Program-made: the position numbers and the translations under genes | Assembly (NCBI GenBank): GCA_944321165.1 | Contig: CALUKE010000006.1 | Span: 1 to 64,000, forward strand | Direction: 5' to 3' | Origin: an uncultured Odoribacter sp. | GTDB taxonomy: Bacteria > Bacteroidota > Bacteroidia > Bacteroidales > Marinifilaceae | Length of the DNA: 64,000 nt | The notes under the pieces: model-generated | The model's database searches: none | Told to the model about the DNA's origin: nothing | The model's input: only the letters and a program-made list of their open reading frames with translations | Shown here: positions 8,673 to 16,786 of the stretch, one piece after another | How the letters are laid out: each line of letters starts with the position of its first letter | How positions within the stretch are numbered: position 1 is the first letter of the stretch

Positions 8673-9398
8673 ATGAATATAGTCATCGATATCGGAAATA
8701 CCCGAAGCAAGTATGCTTTTTTCCGGGAAGATCAGTTGCTGGAGGCGCATTATCAATTGGATGCCTTGTTTGAAAAAATCGAGAAATGGCGGAAGCAAGG
8801 AGAAAAATTGTCTGTTTTGTTGGCAGGAAGTGGACAGATAGATTTTGAAATGCGACGGATGCTGGAGAGACTGGCTGATTGTTTTTTGATTGCAAATCCG
8901 ACCATGCCTCTTCCTTTGAAAATCGGTTATGCGACTCCTGAAACTCTGGGATTCGATCGGATTGCCATTTGTGTGGGCGGCCGGTGTTTACATCCGGGAA
9001 TTCCGTTGTTAATCATTGATTCCGGAACTTGTGTCACTTATAATTATCTGAATGCGGCCGGCGTTTTTTTAGGTGGGAATATTTCGCCGGGTTTGGAAAT
9101 CCGTTTTAAAAGTTTGCATCAATATACGGCTCGTTTGCCTTACGTCTGTCCGACGGAAAATTATGGAGGAATCGGACGTTCGACAGAAGAAGCCATTCGG
9201 AACGGAGTCATGGAGGGGATGTTTTTTGAAGTCAAATGTTCCATAGAACGTTTTATGACTGAAAATCCGGACGGACGGGTATTACTGACAGGTGGGAATG
9301 CCTATTTTTTGGAGAATCGTTTGCCGTTTCCGGTGTCTTTTTATCGTTATTTGAGTTTTATCGGACTCAATGAGATACTAAAATACGTTAAAAAGTAA
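8673..9398 (+). CDS. coaX: Type III pantothenate kinase
   Basis: A 241-aa cytoplasmic enzyme of the acetate/sugar-kinase fold that phosphorylates pantothenate, the first step of coenzyme A synthesis. The family signatures are visible: N-terminal IDIGNTRSK (D6), GFDRIAICVGG in the middle, and LIIDSGTCVTYNY followed by GGNISPGLEIRFKSLHQYT. Position 21 bp after mfd suggests read-through. The same order, coaX then an envelope gene set with lptC, is common in Bacteroidales. Confidence 0.93.
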   Translation: MNIVIDIGNTRSKYAFFREDQLLEAHYQLDALFEKIEKWRKQGEKLSVLLAGSGQIDFEMRRMLERLADCFLIANPTMPLPLKIGYATPETLGFDRIAICVGGRCLHPGIPLLIIDSGTCVTYNYLNAAGVFLGGNISPGLEIRFKSLHQYTARLPYVCPTENYGGIGRSTEEAIRNGVMEGMFFEVKCSIERFMTENPDGRVLLTGGNAYFLENRLPFPVSFYRYLSFIGLNEILKYVKK

Positions 9399-9450
9399 AA
9401 AGTATTGTCTAAATACTTGGTGCGGCCTGTGTATTTCTGAAAAATAGTGA

Positions 9451-9458
9451 TAATTTTG
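9451..9458 (+). promoter_or_regulatory. -7 element for the TPR gene/lptC operon
   Basis: TAATTTTG matches TAnnTTTG exactly. No good TTTG sits about 19 bp upstream. Its position argues for the ATG at 9525 rather than an upstream GTG at 9447, which lies before the promoter element. Confidence 0.45.
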
Positions 9459-9524
9459 CAAAGGATGCTTGTAGAGCGACTATCGAAAACATTAAATATA
9501 CGGGTTATAAAAGAAATTTTGATT

Positions 9525-10844
9525 ATGAAAAAGATTTTGACTTTTGCATTGGGGGTTTGCCTTACCGGGGGAGCGGTTCATGCACAGACGCTTGATTCGA
9601 CTTGGGGGTTGGATAGTGCAAAAACGCTTGAGAATGCCTCTATCTATTCTGAATTTTTGAAACAAAAGAATTATAAGGAGGCGTTGCCGGCTTGGCGTTA
9701 TGTTTTTAATAATGCTCCGAAGTTTCAAATGATGACTTATACCAAGGGAGAGGAACTTGTGTCGAATATTTATATGCAGACGAAAAATCCTGCTTATGTG
9801 GATACGTTGATGATGGTATATGATCAGTGGATAAAATATTTTGGAGATCATTCCAGATTCGGGGAAGGTTATGTGTTGGGAAAGAAGGGTTTTTCTTTGT
9901 ACCGTTTTGCCAGAAATGACGACGATAAGAAACAGGCGTATTCATTCTTAGAGCAAGCTTTTGAGATGGAAGGCAATAAGACGCATCCGGTGACTGTTCA
10001 GGCGATGTTCTTGTTGGCTGGCGAACTTTTGAAAAAAGAGTTGATTTCAAAAGATGAGTACATCGCTCTTTATATGGAATTGTCTGCTTTCGCTGACAAT
10101 GGAATCAAAAGTGCGAAGAAACCGGAGATTTATACCGAAACGAAGGCGAAATTGGATGCCATGTTTTTCGATGCCGGTGTGGCTGATTGTGCGACTTTGA
10201 ATGAGTTGCTGACGGCAAAATATGAGGCTAATAAGGAGGATATTGAGAATCTGAAGGAAATATCTTCTTTGTTGCGTCGGAGCGAATGTGTGGATTTGCC
10301 TTTGTATGCTACGGTAGCAGAGCAGCTTTATCAGAAGGATCCGACGGCTGATGCCGCTTACAGTTTGGCCATCATGTTCCTGAAACGTCAGGATTTTGAC
10401 AAGACGGAAGCTTATCTGAAAGAAGCGATCGAAAAATCCGATGACGATGTGGCTAAGGGAGATTATTATTTGCGAATGGCTCAATTGCAGTTGGCAAAAA
10501 AACAATATTCGGCAGCCAAAACCAGCGCGATGGAAGTATTGAAGCGTAATCCGAACAATGGAACTGCCTGGATGTTGATCGGGAAAGCGTATGCCAATTA
10601 TGCTCCGAGTTATGGAGAGGATGAGTTTGATCATTCTTCCGTATTTTGGGCAGCAGTGGATAAGTTTCAGAAAGCAAAACAAGTTGATTCGAGTGTGGCC
10701 GAAGAAGCCAATAAGCTGATCTCTCTTTATTCCCAGCATTTCCCCAATAAGGAAGAAGCTTTCTTCCGGAGTGTGACCGAGGGAAGTACAGTGAAGATTG
10801 GTGCTTGGATCAATGAATCGACTACGGCGCGTTTTAGAAAATAG
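9525..10844 (+). CDS. Secreted tetratricopeptide-repeat protein
   Basis: A 439-aa protein beginning MKKILTFALGVCLTGG, a signal peptide cut near VHAQ, so it is periplasmic or surface-associated. Helical repeats run to the C-terminus. The clearest TPR units are around residues 285-370 (KDPTADAAYSLAIMFLKRQD, then a DYYLRMAQLQLAKKQYSAAK unit and a following TAWMLIGKAYANYAP unit). TPR proteins serve as binding scaffolds. The partner here is unknown. It is followed after 15 bp by lptC and then a CBS-domain membrane protein. Start chosen from the signal peptide and the promoter position. Confidence 0.85.
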   Translation: MKKILTFALGVCLTGGAVHAQTLDSTWGLDSAKTLENASIYSEFLKQKNYKEALPAWRYVFNNAPKFQMMTYTKGEELVSNIYMQTKNPAYVDTLMMVYDQWIKYFGDHSRFGEGYVLGKKGFSLYRFARNDDDKKQAYSFLEQAFEMEGNKTHPVTVQAMFLLAGELLKKELISKDEYIALYMELSAFADNGIKSAKKPEIYTETKAKLDAMFFDAGVADCATLNELLTAKYEANKEDIENLKEISSLLRRSECVDLPLYATVAEQLYQKDPTADAAYSLAIMFLKRQDFDKTEAYLKEAIEKSDDDVAKGDYYLRMAQLQLAKKQYSAAKTSAMEVLKRNPNNGTAWMLIGKAYANYAPSYGEDEFDHSSVFWAAVDKFQKAKQVDSSVAEEANKLISLYSQHFPNKEEAFFRSVTEGSTVKIGAWINESTTARFRK

Positions 10845-10859
10845 GAACAGATAGATAGA

Positions 10860-11438
10860 ATGATTATTTTCTCACCTAAACTTCATATTAAAAGCATTAT
10901 TGTTCTGTTGGGGGCAATAATGCTTTTAGCATGTAAGAATGATATAAAAGAGGTTAATGCTTTGGTCGAACAGGAAAGACGACCAGAGATGACGGGAGAA
11001 AATCTGGAATTGATTTATTCCGATTCTGCTCGGATCAAATATCGTGTATTGGCTCCTGAATACCTGAAAGTAAACCGGGAAAAAGAGAAATATGAAGAAT
11101 TTCCCAAAGGGATTCATGTGATTTCTTATGATGCGACCGGAAAAACCATTGGGTCAATAAAAGCAAAATATGCGAAGAAATTGGAGGAAGAGATGCTTTG
11201 GGAAGCCCGTAATGAGGTCGTAATTGTCAACGCAGACGGGAAAAAACTGGAAACGGAATTGTTGTATTGGGATATGAAGAAAGAAGTGATTTATTCTGAT
11301 CGTTATGTCCGTTTGACGGCAGATGGGCAGATTATCGAAGGAAATAACGGCTTTCACTCCGACCAGAATCTGAATCATCCAGTGTTTGAAAATATTTCAG
11401 GTAGTATTGAAGTGGAAAAACAACAACGACAGCCATGA
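10860..11438 (+). CDS. lptC: LPS export protein LptC, Bacteroidetes type
   Basis: A 192-aa protein with a hydrophobic N-terminus containing a lipobox-like LLACK (Cys22), then an LptC/OstA-type beta-jellyroll: repeated short strands such as GIHVISYDATGKTIGSIKAK and ILYWD/VIYSDRYVRLTADGQ. LptC passes lipopolysaccharide from LptBFG to LptA in the periplasm. Its stop overlaps the start of the next gene by 4 bp (ATGA), so the two are translationally coupled. The E. coli protein is membrane-anchored rather than lipidated; a lipid anchor here is inferred from the LLAC motif. Confidence 0.82.
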   Translation: MIIFSPKLHIKSIIVLLGAIMLLACKNDIKEVNALVEQERRPEMTGENLELIYSDSARIKYRVLAPEYLKVNREKEKYEEFPKGIHVISYDATGKTIGSIKAKYAKKLEEEMLWEARNEVVIVNADGKKLETELLYWDMKKEVIYSDRYVRLTADGQIIEGNNGFHSDQNLNHPVFENISGSIEVEKQQRQP

Positions 11439-12688
11439 CAACGAGTTTGCTGGTGATATTGATTTGCCTGATTCTTTCTGCATTTTTTTCAGGAATGGAG
11501 ATTGCCTTTCTGACCTCGAATAAATTGCGAATAGAAATTGATAAATCGAAGAAAGGGGTGACACAGGCCCTGATTGATTTGTTCATTACACATTCGGGCA
11601 TGTACATTACGACTTTATTGGTAGGGAATAATGTCGTGATGGTGATCTATGGTATTTTCATGTCCGACTGGTTGCTGGAAAAACTTTCTTTTCTGCATTT
11701 ATCCATCGGGGTGGAACTGTTTGTCGAGACGGTTATTTCGACACTGATTATTTTGATATTTGCCGAATTTTTGCCGAAAACCGTTTTCCGTCTTCGTTCG
11801 AATGTATTTTTGAAAATATTTGCCGTCCCGGTTTTTCTGTTTTATCTGCTTTTCTTTCCCCTGTCTTCTTTTTCTGTCTGGTTGGGCGGTTGGCTGTTGC
11901 GAATTTTTACCGGACGGAAGCTGGGGCATAAGGAACAGAATCGTGCTTTTGGGAAGGTGGATTTGAATAATTTGATCGAGGAGGGGGAGGCGAATACGAA
12001 GCAGGAAGAAGAGATTCATGAAATCAAGCTCTTCCGGAATGCGCTGGATTTTTCTGAAGTGAAACTGAGGGAATGCATCGTACCTCGTCCGGATGTGGTT
12101 GCTTTGCCGATAGACAGTTCGATTGAGGAACTGACCCAATTGTTCATAGATACCGGACTTTCGCGGATATTGATTTACAAGGAAAGTATCGATGATATCA
12201 TCGGGTACGTTCATATTTCAGCCCTCTTTAAGACTCCTCCGACTATTGCTAAAGCGTTGAGTCGAGTATTGATCGTTCCCGAAACCATGCCGGCCCAACG
12301 TTTGTTGAATCTGTTCATTCGCGATCAGAAGAGTGTCGCTGTGGTGGTCGATGAGTTTGGTATCACGGCCGGTATTGTGACTATAGAAGATATCATGGAG
12401 GAAATTTTTGGAGAAATAGAGGATGAACATGATCATCAGAATCTGAAAGAGATTATGATCTCTGACCGGGAGTATATTTTCTCCGGTCGTCTTGAAGTGG
12501 ATTACCTGAATGAGAAATACCATTTGGATCTGGAAGAGAGGGAAGAGTATGAAACCCTGGCCGGTTTGGTGCTATATTTCAACCGAAGCATTCCTCAGGA
12601 AGGTGATACTGTGGTTGTCAATGATTTGACATTTGAGATATTGAGTGTTAAAAACGCCAGGATAGAAGAGATCAAGGTTCGTATATAG
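11435..12688 (+). CDS. CNNM/CorC-family membrane protein (DUF21, CBS pair, CorC_HlyC)
   Basis: A 417-aa protein with four hydrophobic segments in the first 160 residues (DUF21, starting SAFFSGMEIAFLTSNKLR). A cytosolic pair of CBS domains follows (about 200-330, with VVVDEFGITAGIVTIEDIMEE), then a C-terminal CorC_HlyC transporter-associated domain. The superfamily includes Mg/Co efflux proteins and gliding protein GldE; 'hemolysin' is a legacy name. The 4-bp overlap with lptC suggests shared expression. A second paralogue lies at 43731-45014. Substrate is not determinable here. Confidence 0.85.
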   Translation: MTTSLLVILICLILSAFFSGMEIAFLTSNKLRIEIDKSKKGVTQALIDLFITHSGMYITTLLVGNNVVMVIYGIFMSDWLLEKLSFLHLSIGVELFVETVISTLIILIFAEFLPKTVFRLRSNVFLKIFAVPVFLFYLLFFPLSSFSVWLGGWLLRIFTGRKLGHKEQNRAFGKVDLNNLIEEGEANTKQEEEIHEIKLFRNALDFSEVKLRECIVPRPDVVALPIDSSIEELTQLFIDTGLSRILIYKESIDDIIGYVHISALFKTPPTIAKALSRVLIVPETMPAQRLLNLFIRDQKSVAVVVDEFGITAGIVTIEDIMEEIFGEIEDEHDHQNLKEIMISDREYIFSGRLEVDYLNEKYHLDLEEREEYETLAGLVLYFNRSIPQEGDTVVVNDLTFEILSVKNARIEEIKVRI

Positions 12689-12726
12689 CATGTTCCCCGA
12701 AATATCTGAAGTTTTCGGGGAACATG
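12689..12726. terminator. Bidirectional terminator between convergent genes
   Basis: CATGTTCCCCGAAA (12689-12702) pairs perfectly with TTTCGGGGAACATG (12713-12726) around a 10-nt loop. It starts at the stop of the CBS protein and ends 12 bp before the 3' end of the oppositely oriented guanylyltransferase gene. Confidence 0.8.
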
Positions 12727-12737
12727 TCGGAGAAAGA

Positions 12738-13805
12738 TCATTTATTTTTGTGCCTGAAATATTTTTCAAAACGTTTGATTTTATCTTCGTCTTTCCGATG
12801 ACAGATCATCAGATAATTGTCCTTTTCGGCGATGATTAGATTTTCGACACCTTGTACGATGACATTTTTGCGGGGAGGAACGTTGACAATGCAGTCGTTG
12901 GTGTCATTGAAAACGACTTTGTCGGAATTGGAGACGTTGTTCCCTTCGTCTTTATCGCAGAGGGCATGGAATGCATGCCAAGTGCCGACATCCGACCAGC
13001 CGAAATTTCCTTTGAGTACATATACATGTTGGGATTTTTCCATGATGCCGACATCAATGGAAATATTGTGGCACTGTCCGTAAACGCTTTTGATAAAACT
13101 GGGTTCTGCCGGAGTGTTTAATTTGCATTCTGTATTGAAGAGGGCATGTAAATCATACATATGGGTTTTGAATTCTTGAATGATATCATTTACACTCCAG
13201 ATAAAAATTCCTGCATTCCAGAGGAATTCATCGGAGTCGAAAAACATTCGAGCCAGTTCCTGATTCGGTTTTTCGGTAAAAGTTTTGACCGGAACGATTT
13301 CCCGGGTATGGTCTTTGGCTTTTACTTGGATATAGCCATATTCTGTTTCTGCCCGGGTTGGAGTAATGCCGATGGTGAGCAAACCGCCTTGTTTTTCGAT
13401 AAACCGAAGCCCTGCCTGCAGATCGTTCAGATAAGCCTCGTCGTTGCTGATGAAATGATCCGAAGGAATGGTGACCATATAAGCGTCCGGATTCAGACCT
13501 TTGATTTTATATGCTGCGTAAGCGATACAGGGAGCCGTGTTCCTGACATAAGGCTCTTTCAGTATATTGGAATCCGGTATTTCCGGAATCTGTTTTTTGA
13601 CAATGTCTTCATATTCTGTTCCTGTGATGATGAAAATCCGGTGATTGGGAAAAATGCAAGCAATCCGTTCATAAGTCTGTCGAATGAAACTTTTTCCACA
13701 ATGTAAGATATCGGAAAATTGTTTGGGACACCTTCGGTTACTTACCGGCCAGAAACGGTTTCCGATCCCTCCGGCCATGATCAAGCAATAGGAGTTCTGA
13801 TTCAT
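12738..13805 (-). CDS. manC: Mannose-1-phosphate guanylyltransferase
   Basis: A 355-aa cytoplasmic nucleotidyltransferase making GDP-mannose from mannose-1-phosphate and GTP, a precursor for surface polysaccharide. The N-terminal GT-A signature is clear (IMAGGIGNRFWPVSNRRCPK), as are the IPSDHFISN and FTEKPNQELA sugar-nucleotide motifs and NAGIFIW. It is a single-domain enzyme without the C-terminal isomerase domain of bifunctional ManC/AlgA. I set the start at the ATG at 13805 (MNQNSYCLIMAGG). An upstream in-frame start at 13859 would add 18 residues not typical of the family. It stands alone between convergent and divergent neighbours. Confidence 0.88.
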   Translation of the reverse strand: MNQNSYCLIMAGGIGNRFWPVSNRRCPKQFSDILHCGKSFIRQTYERIACIFPNHRIFIITGTEYEDIVKKQIPEIPDSNILKEPYVRNTAPCIAYAAYKIKGLNPDAYMVTIPSDHFISNDEAYLNDLQAGLRFIEKQGGLLTIGITPTRAETEYGYIQVKAKDHTREIVPVKTFTEKPNQELARMFFDSDEFLWNAGIFIWSVNDIIQEFKTHMYDLHALFNTECKLNTPAEPSFIKSVYGQCHNISIDVGIMEKSQHVYVLKGNFGWSDVGTWHAFHALCDKDEGNNVSNSDKVVFNDTNDCIVNVPPRKNVIVQGVENLIIAEKDNYLMICHRKDEDKIKRFEKYFRHKNK

Positions 13806-14011
13806 TTGCAGTAGTGTATTAGATTTATCTCTAAAATTAACATTCAAATAATATACCAAATATACGACCTTTTTTCAAAAAGCCGAAAGAATTCAGGATT
13901 TCACTGTCGGGAGTGGATTGGAATGTGGAAATTTCAGGGAAAATAGTAGTGAACGATATAAATTCCATGAATAATTTATATTTTTACCTTGTTTTTATAA
14001 CTGATCGGCAT

Positions 14012-14749
14012 ATGAAATTTTTATATAAACTGGGTTTATATCTTATTTTTATAAAAAATGCTTTTTCTCGACCGGAGAAAAGAAAGGTTTATGTCCGGGA
14101 ATTGATGTCGGAGTTTGAAAAACTGGGATTGAATTCCATTGTATTGGTAGTGATTATTTCTTTTTTCATTGGGGCCGTATTGACTTTACAGACTGCTTAT
14201 AATATGCAGAGTCCTCTGTTGCCTCGCTATTTGATCGGTTATTTGACCCGGGAGACCATGTTGCTGGAATTTTCTTCAACCATTGTGAGTTTGATCCTGG
14301 CTGGAAAGATAGGAAGTAACATTGCATCGGAGATTGGCAGTATGCGTATTACAGAACAGATCGAAGCGTTGGAAATCATGGGGGTCAATTCGGTTTCTTA
14401 TTTAGTTGGTCCGAAGATTCTGGCCTCTTTTGTCATCAATCCGATTCTCTATATTTTTAGTGTTTTTATCGGAATTCTGGGTGGTATTATATGTGGTCTG
14501 GTCAGTGGGGTCGTGAATTTTGAAGATTTTGTTTACGGGCTTCATTTCGCTTTTAATCCCTATTATGTGACTTATTCGATTGTGAAGAGTTTGTTCTTTG
14601 CTTTTATATTTACTTCAATTCCTGCTTTTTATGGGTATTATGTGCAGGGAGGAGCCCGGGAGGTCGGAAAAGCCGGTACGAAAGCGGTCGTTGACAGCAG
14701 TATCGCAATTTTGACGGCCAATTTGGTATTAACTCAAATCATGCTGTGA
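14012..14749 (+). CDS. mlaE: MlaE-type ABC transporter permease
   Basis: A 245-aa inner-membrane permease of the MlaE/YrbE family, which moves phospholipid between the inner and outer membranes with an ATPase and an MCE protein. Family signatures: IGAVLTLQTAYNMQ, LAGKIGSNIASEIGSMR, EQIEALEIMGVNS and GKAGTKAVVDSSIAILTANL. Five to six hydrophobic segments are present. The start ATG at 14012 (MKFLYKLGLYL) fits the family; a frame extension to 13913 adds an atypical leader. The stop overlaps the ATPase start. No MCE (mlaD) gene follows, unlike the usual arrangement. Confidence 0.88.
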   Translation: MKFLYKLGLYLIFIKNAFSRPEKRKVYVRELMSEFEKLGLNSIVLVVIISFFIGAVLTLQTAYNMQSPLLPRYLIGYLTRETMLLEFSSTIVSLILAGKIGSNIASEIGSMRITEQIEALEIMGVNSVSYLVGPKILASFVINPILYIFSVFIGILGGIICGLVSGVVNFEDFVYGLHFAFNPYYVTYSIVKSLFFAFIFTSIPAFYGYYVQGGAREVGKAGTKAVVDSSIAILTANLVLTQIML

Positions 14750-15501
14750 TGATACGTGTAGAAGCTTTGAATAAATCTTTTGAGAATAAGACGGTCCTTT
14801 CGGACATCAATGTTACTTTTGATGCGGGCAAGGTAAATCTGATTATTGGGAAAAGTGGATCTGGAAAGACGGTTTTGCTGAAGGCTTTGATAGGTCTGCA
14901 TTCTGTTAATCAGGGGCATATTTATTATGGCGATCGTGATTTGACGGCGATGAATAGCCGTCAAATTAAATTGTTGCGCAAGGAGATTGGTGTCGTTTTT
15001 CAGGGAGGGGCCTTGTTCGATTCGCAGACGGTATTGGAAAATGTCATGTTCCCACTTAATTTCTTTACCAATTTGTCCGAAGAGGAAAAAAGGGAACGGG
15101 CGATATTTTGTTTGCATCGTGTGGACTTGTATGATGCTGAGGCGCTGTATCCGTCTGAAATCAGCGGAGGAATGAAAAAACGGGTGGCCATAGCCCGAGC
15201 CATTGTATTGCAGCCTAAGTTTTTGTTTTGTGATGAACCCAATTCCGGTCTGGATCCTTTGACTTCGATTGTTATTGATAATTTGATCAGTGAGATTACG
15301 CATGAGTATAAGATGACGACGGTGGTCAATACCCATGATATGAATTCGGTTTTTGAGATAGGAGAAAAGATCGTGTTTATTCATGAAGGTCGTAAAGAAT
15401 GGGAAGGGACGAAGGAGGAGATCGCCCATACGGATAATCGTTATTTGAATGAATTTATTTTTTCTTCTCAGTTGTTTAAGCTTATAAAAAAAGATTTATG
15501 A
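14749..15501 (+). CDS. mlaF: MlaF-type ABC transporter ATP-binding protein
   Basis: A 250-aa ABC ATPase partnering the upstream MlaE-like permease. Walker A IIGKSGSGKT (about residues 32-41), signature ISGGMKKRVAIARAI, Walker B LFCDEPNSGLDP and an H-loop NTHD are all present. ISGGMKKR is the form seen in MlaF/Ttg2A-type ATPases. The ATG at 14749 overlaps the mlaE stop (TGATG). A GTG three bases earlier is possible. It overlaps the next gene by 4 bp. Confidence 0.92.
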   Translation: MIRVEALNKSFENKTVLSDINVTFDAGKVNLIIGKSGSGKTVLLKALIGLHSVNQGHIYYGDRDLTAMNSRQIKLLRKEIGVVFQGGALFDSQTVLENVMFPLNFFTNLSEEEKRERAIFCLHRVDLYDAEALYPSEISGGMKKRVAIARAIVLQPKFLFCDEPNSGLDPLTSIVIDNLISEITHEYKMTTVVNTHDMNSVFEIGEKIVFIHEGRKEWEGTKEEIAHTDNRYLNEFIFSSQLFKLIKKDL

Positions 15502-16331
15502 TGTCATTGATCTGGAAAGGAATATGGATTGTCATTGTTTTGATGTTGTTGGGAGGGTGTAAGTCGGATAAAGTCCCTTTGAATGAGAAACAATTTACCA
15601 ATCTGTTGATCGATCTGCATAAAGTAGACGGTTCTTTATCGGTTTTTCGAGGAACAGGACGGGGATATACGGAATTGAAAAATTATGAATATTATAATGA
15701 TCTTTTTCAGAAATATCATATTGACCGGGCGGATTTCGATTCCTGTATGTATTATTATTCGGCTCAAACAGTCTTGTTTTCTAAGATATATGATGTGGTG
15801 ATCGACAGTCTCAATAAACAGTTGACGGCGATCGATATCGTATTGAATGAGTTGAAAGCCAACGATTCCGTCAATTATTTTCCTGTATTGGATACCCTGA
15901 GGTTGGACAGTATTTTTTCGATCACCGTGGATAGCATCGTTCCTGGTTTATATAAGTTTGGGATCACCATGCATTTTGATTCTCTTCAAAAAGTTCAGAA
16001 AAGGAGAATTGCTTCCTATTTCCTTTCGGAGGATGGTGCGGATACGCTGCGGGTAAGAGATATCCTCGTATCTTTTGATACCATCAATCGGGTTTATAAT
16101 TGGTCGCAATATGCGGATTCTCTGTACAATCGTTTGGTCATTACTTTTATGGATACGGTGCCGCAGCCTGTTTTGCCTAAACCGATCAAGGGGAGAAAAA
16201 CTCCTCCTCAGAAAAAAGAAAAACCGGTGCAACTGAATGAAATGGGGGGTGAAGCTTGGGGAACTTATCTGTATCGACCGTATATCTCCCGGGAAACCGA
16301 GCGACGTTTGAAGGAAAGTTTGAGACGTTGA
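15498..16331 (+). CDS. DUF4296 lipoprotein
   Basis: A 277-aa protein with a lipoprotein signal (LLGGCKSD). The N-terminal about 90 residues after the Cys fit the Bacteroidetes DUF4296 family (EKQFTNLLIDLHKVDGSLSV, then YYNDLFQKYHIDRADFDSCM). The rest is Asp/Ser-rich and of unknown fold, and the C-terminus has a basic Pro/Lys stretch. It is translationally coupled to mlaF (ATG overlapping its stop), so it could work with the lipid transporter. No function is established for this family. Confidence 0.78.
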   Translation: MMSLIWKGIWIVIVLMLLGGCKSDKVPLNEKQFTNLLIDLHKVDGSLSVFRGTGRGYTELKNYEYYNDLFQKYHIDRADFDSCMYYYSAQTVLFSKIYDVVIDSLNKQLTAIDIVLNELKANDSVNYFPVLDTLRLDSIFSITVDSIVPGLYKFGITMHFDSLQKVQKRRIASYFLSEDGADTLRVRDILVSFDTINRVYNWSQYADSLYNRLVITFMDTVPQPVLPKPIKGRKTPPQKKEKPVQLNEMGGEAWGTYLYRPYISRETERRLKESLRR

Positions 16332-16374
16332 ATTTGAGCGGTGTCGGAGAATGACAGTTTTAGGGTGAAAGTAT

Positions 16375-16716
16375 ATGAAGATTAGAAAGATTGCTTCGAA
16401 TTATATTTTTGTGCCAGGTTTTCCTTTGGTAAAAAACGGTTATGTCGTTTTGGAAGAAGGGGCAGTGAAAGAGGTGGTCGATACCGGTGGTGTGATAAAA
16501 GAAATACAGGGATTGGAGTTTTATGGCGGTTTTTTGGTGGCTGCTTGTGTAGAAAACGAGCAGGAAACTTTGCGGGAGGGAGAGCTGCTTTTGCCTTGGT
16601 TGGAGGCGTTGTATCATTCTTCCGGTCATGAGAAAGTTGGAGTTGGAATCTTGGAAGGAGCCGATTTGTTGAAATTGGTGTGGAAAACGGGGGCTCGTTT
16701 TCGGCGGTTGACCTAG
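16375..16716 (+). CDS. Small protein resembling the N-terminal part of an amidohydrolase
   Basis: A 113-aa protein. The first 60 residues (IASNYIFVPGFPLVKNGYVV, EEGAVKEVVDTGG, FYGGFLVAAC) have the pattern of the small beta-sandwich that opens metal-dependent amidohydrolases of the chlorohydrolase/guanine deaminase type. The barrel with its HxH metal site is absent and the ORF ends normally. It may be a stand-alone small protein of the Bacteroidales or a remnant. It lies 43 bp after the DUF4296 gene, same strand. I do not assign a function. Confidence 0.6.
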   Translation: MKIRKIASNYIFVPGFPLVKNGYVVLEEGAVKEVVDTGGVIKEIQGLEFYGGFLVAACVENEQETLREGELLLPWLEALYHSSGHEKVGVGILEGADLLKLVWKTGARFRRLT

Positions 16717-16727
16717 CATGTGGATTT

Positions 16728-16780
16728 GGAGGAAAGAGAGGAAGTGTAAATTCTAAACTTACTTCCCCTCTTTTGAGATT
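16728..16780. terminator. Probable bidirectional terminator
   Basis: An imperfect hairpin built from GAGAGGAAGTGTAA and TTACTTCCCCTC lies between the convergent 113-aa gene and the PspC gene. It is followed by TTTT on the + strand. Confidence 0.5.
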
Positions 16781-16786
16781 TTTGGC

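Noticed and set aside
12817..13706. Plus-strand ORFs opposite the guanylyltransferase gene
   Set aside because: Shadows of manC, which has complete nucleotidyltransferase motifs.
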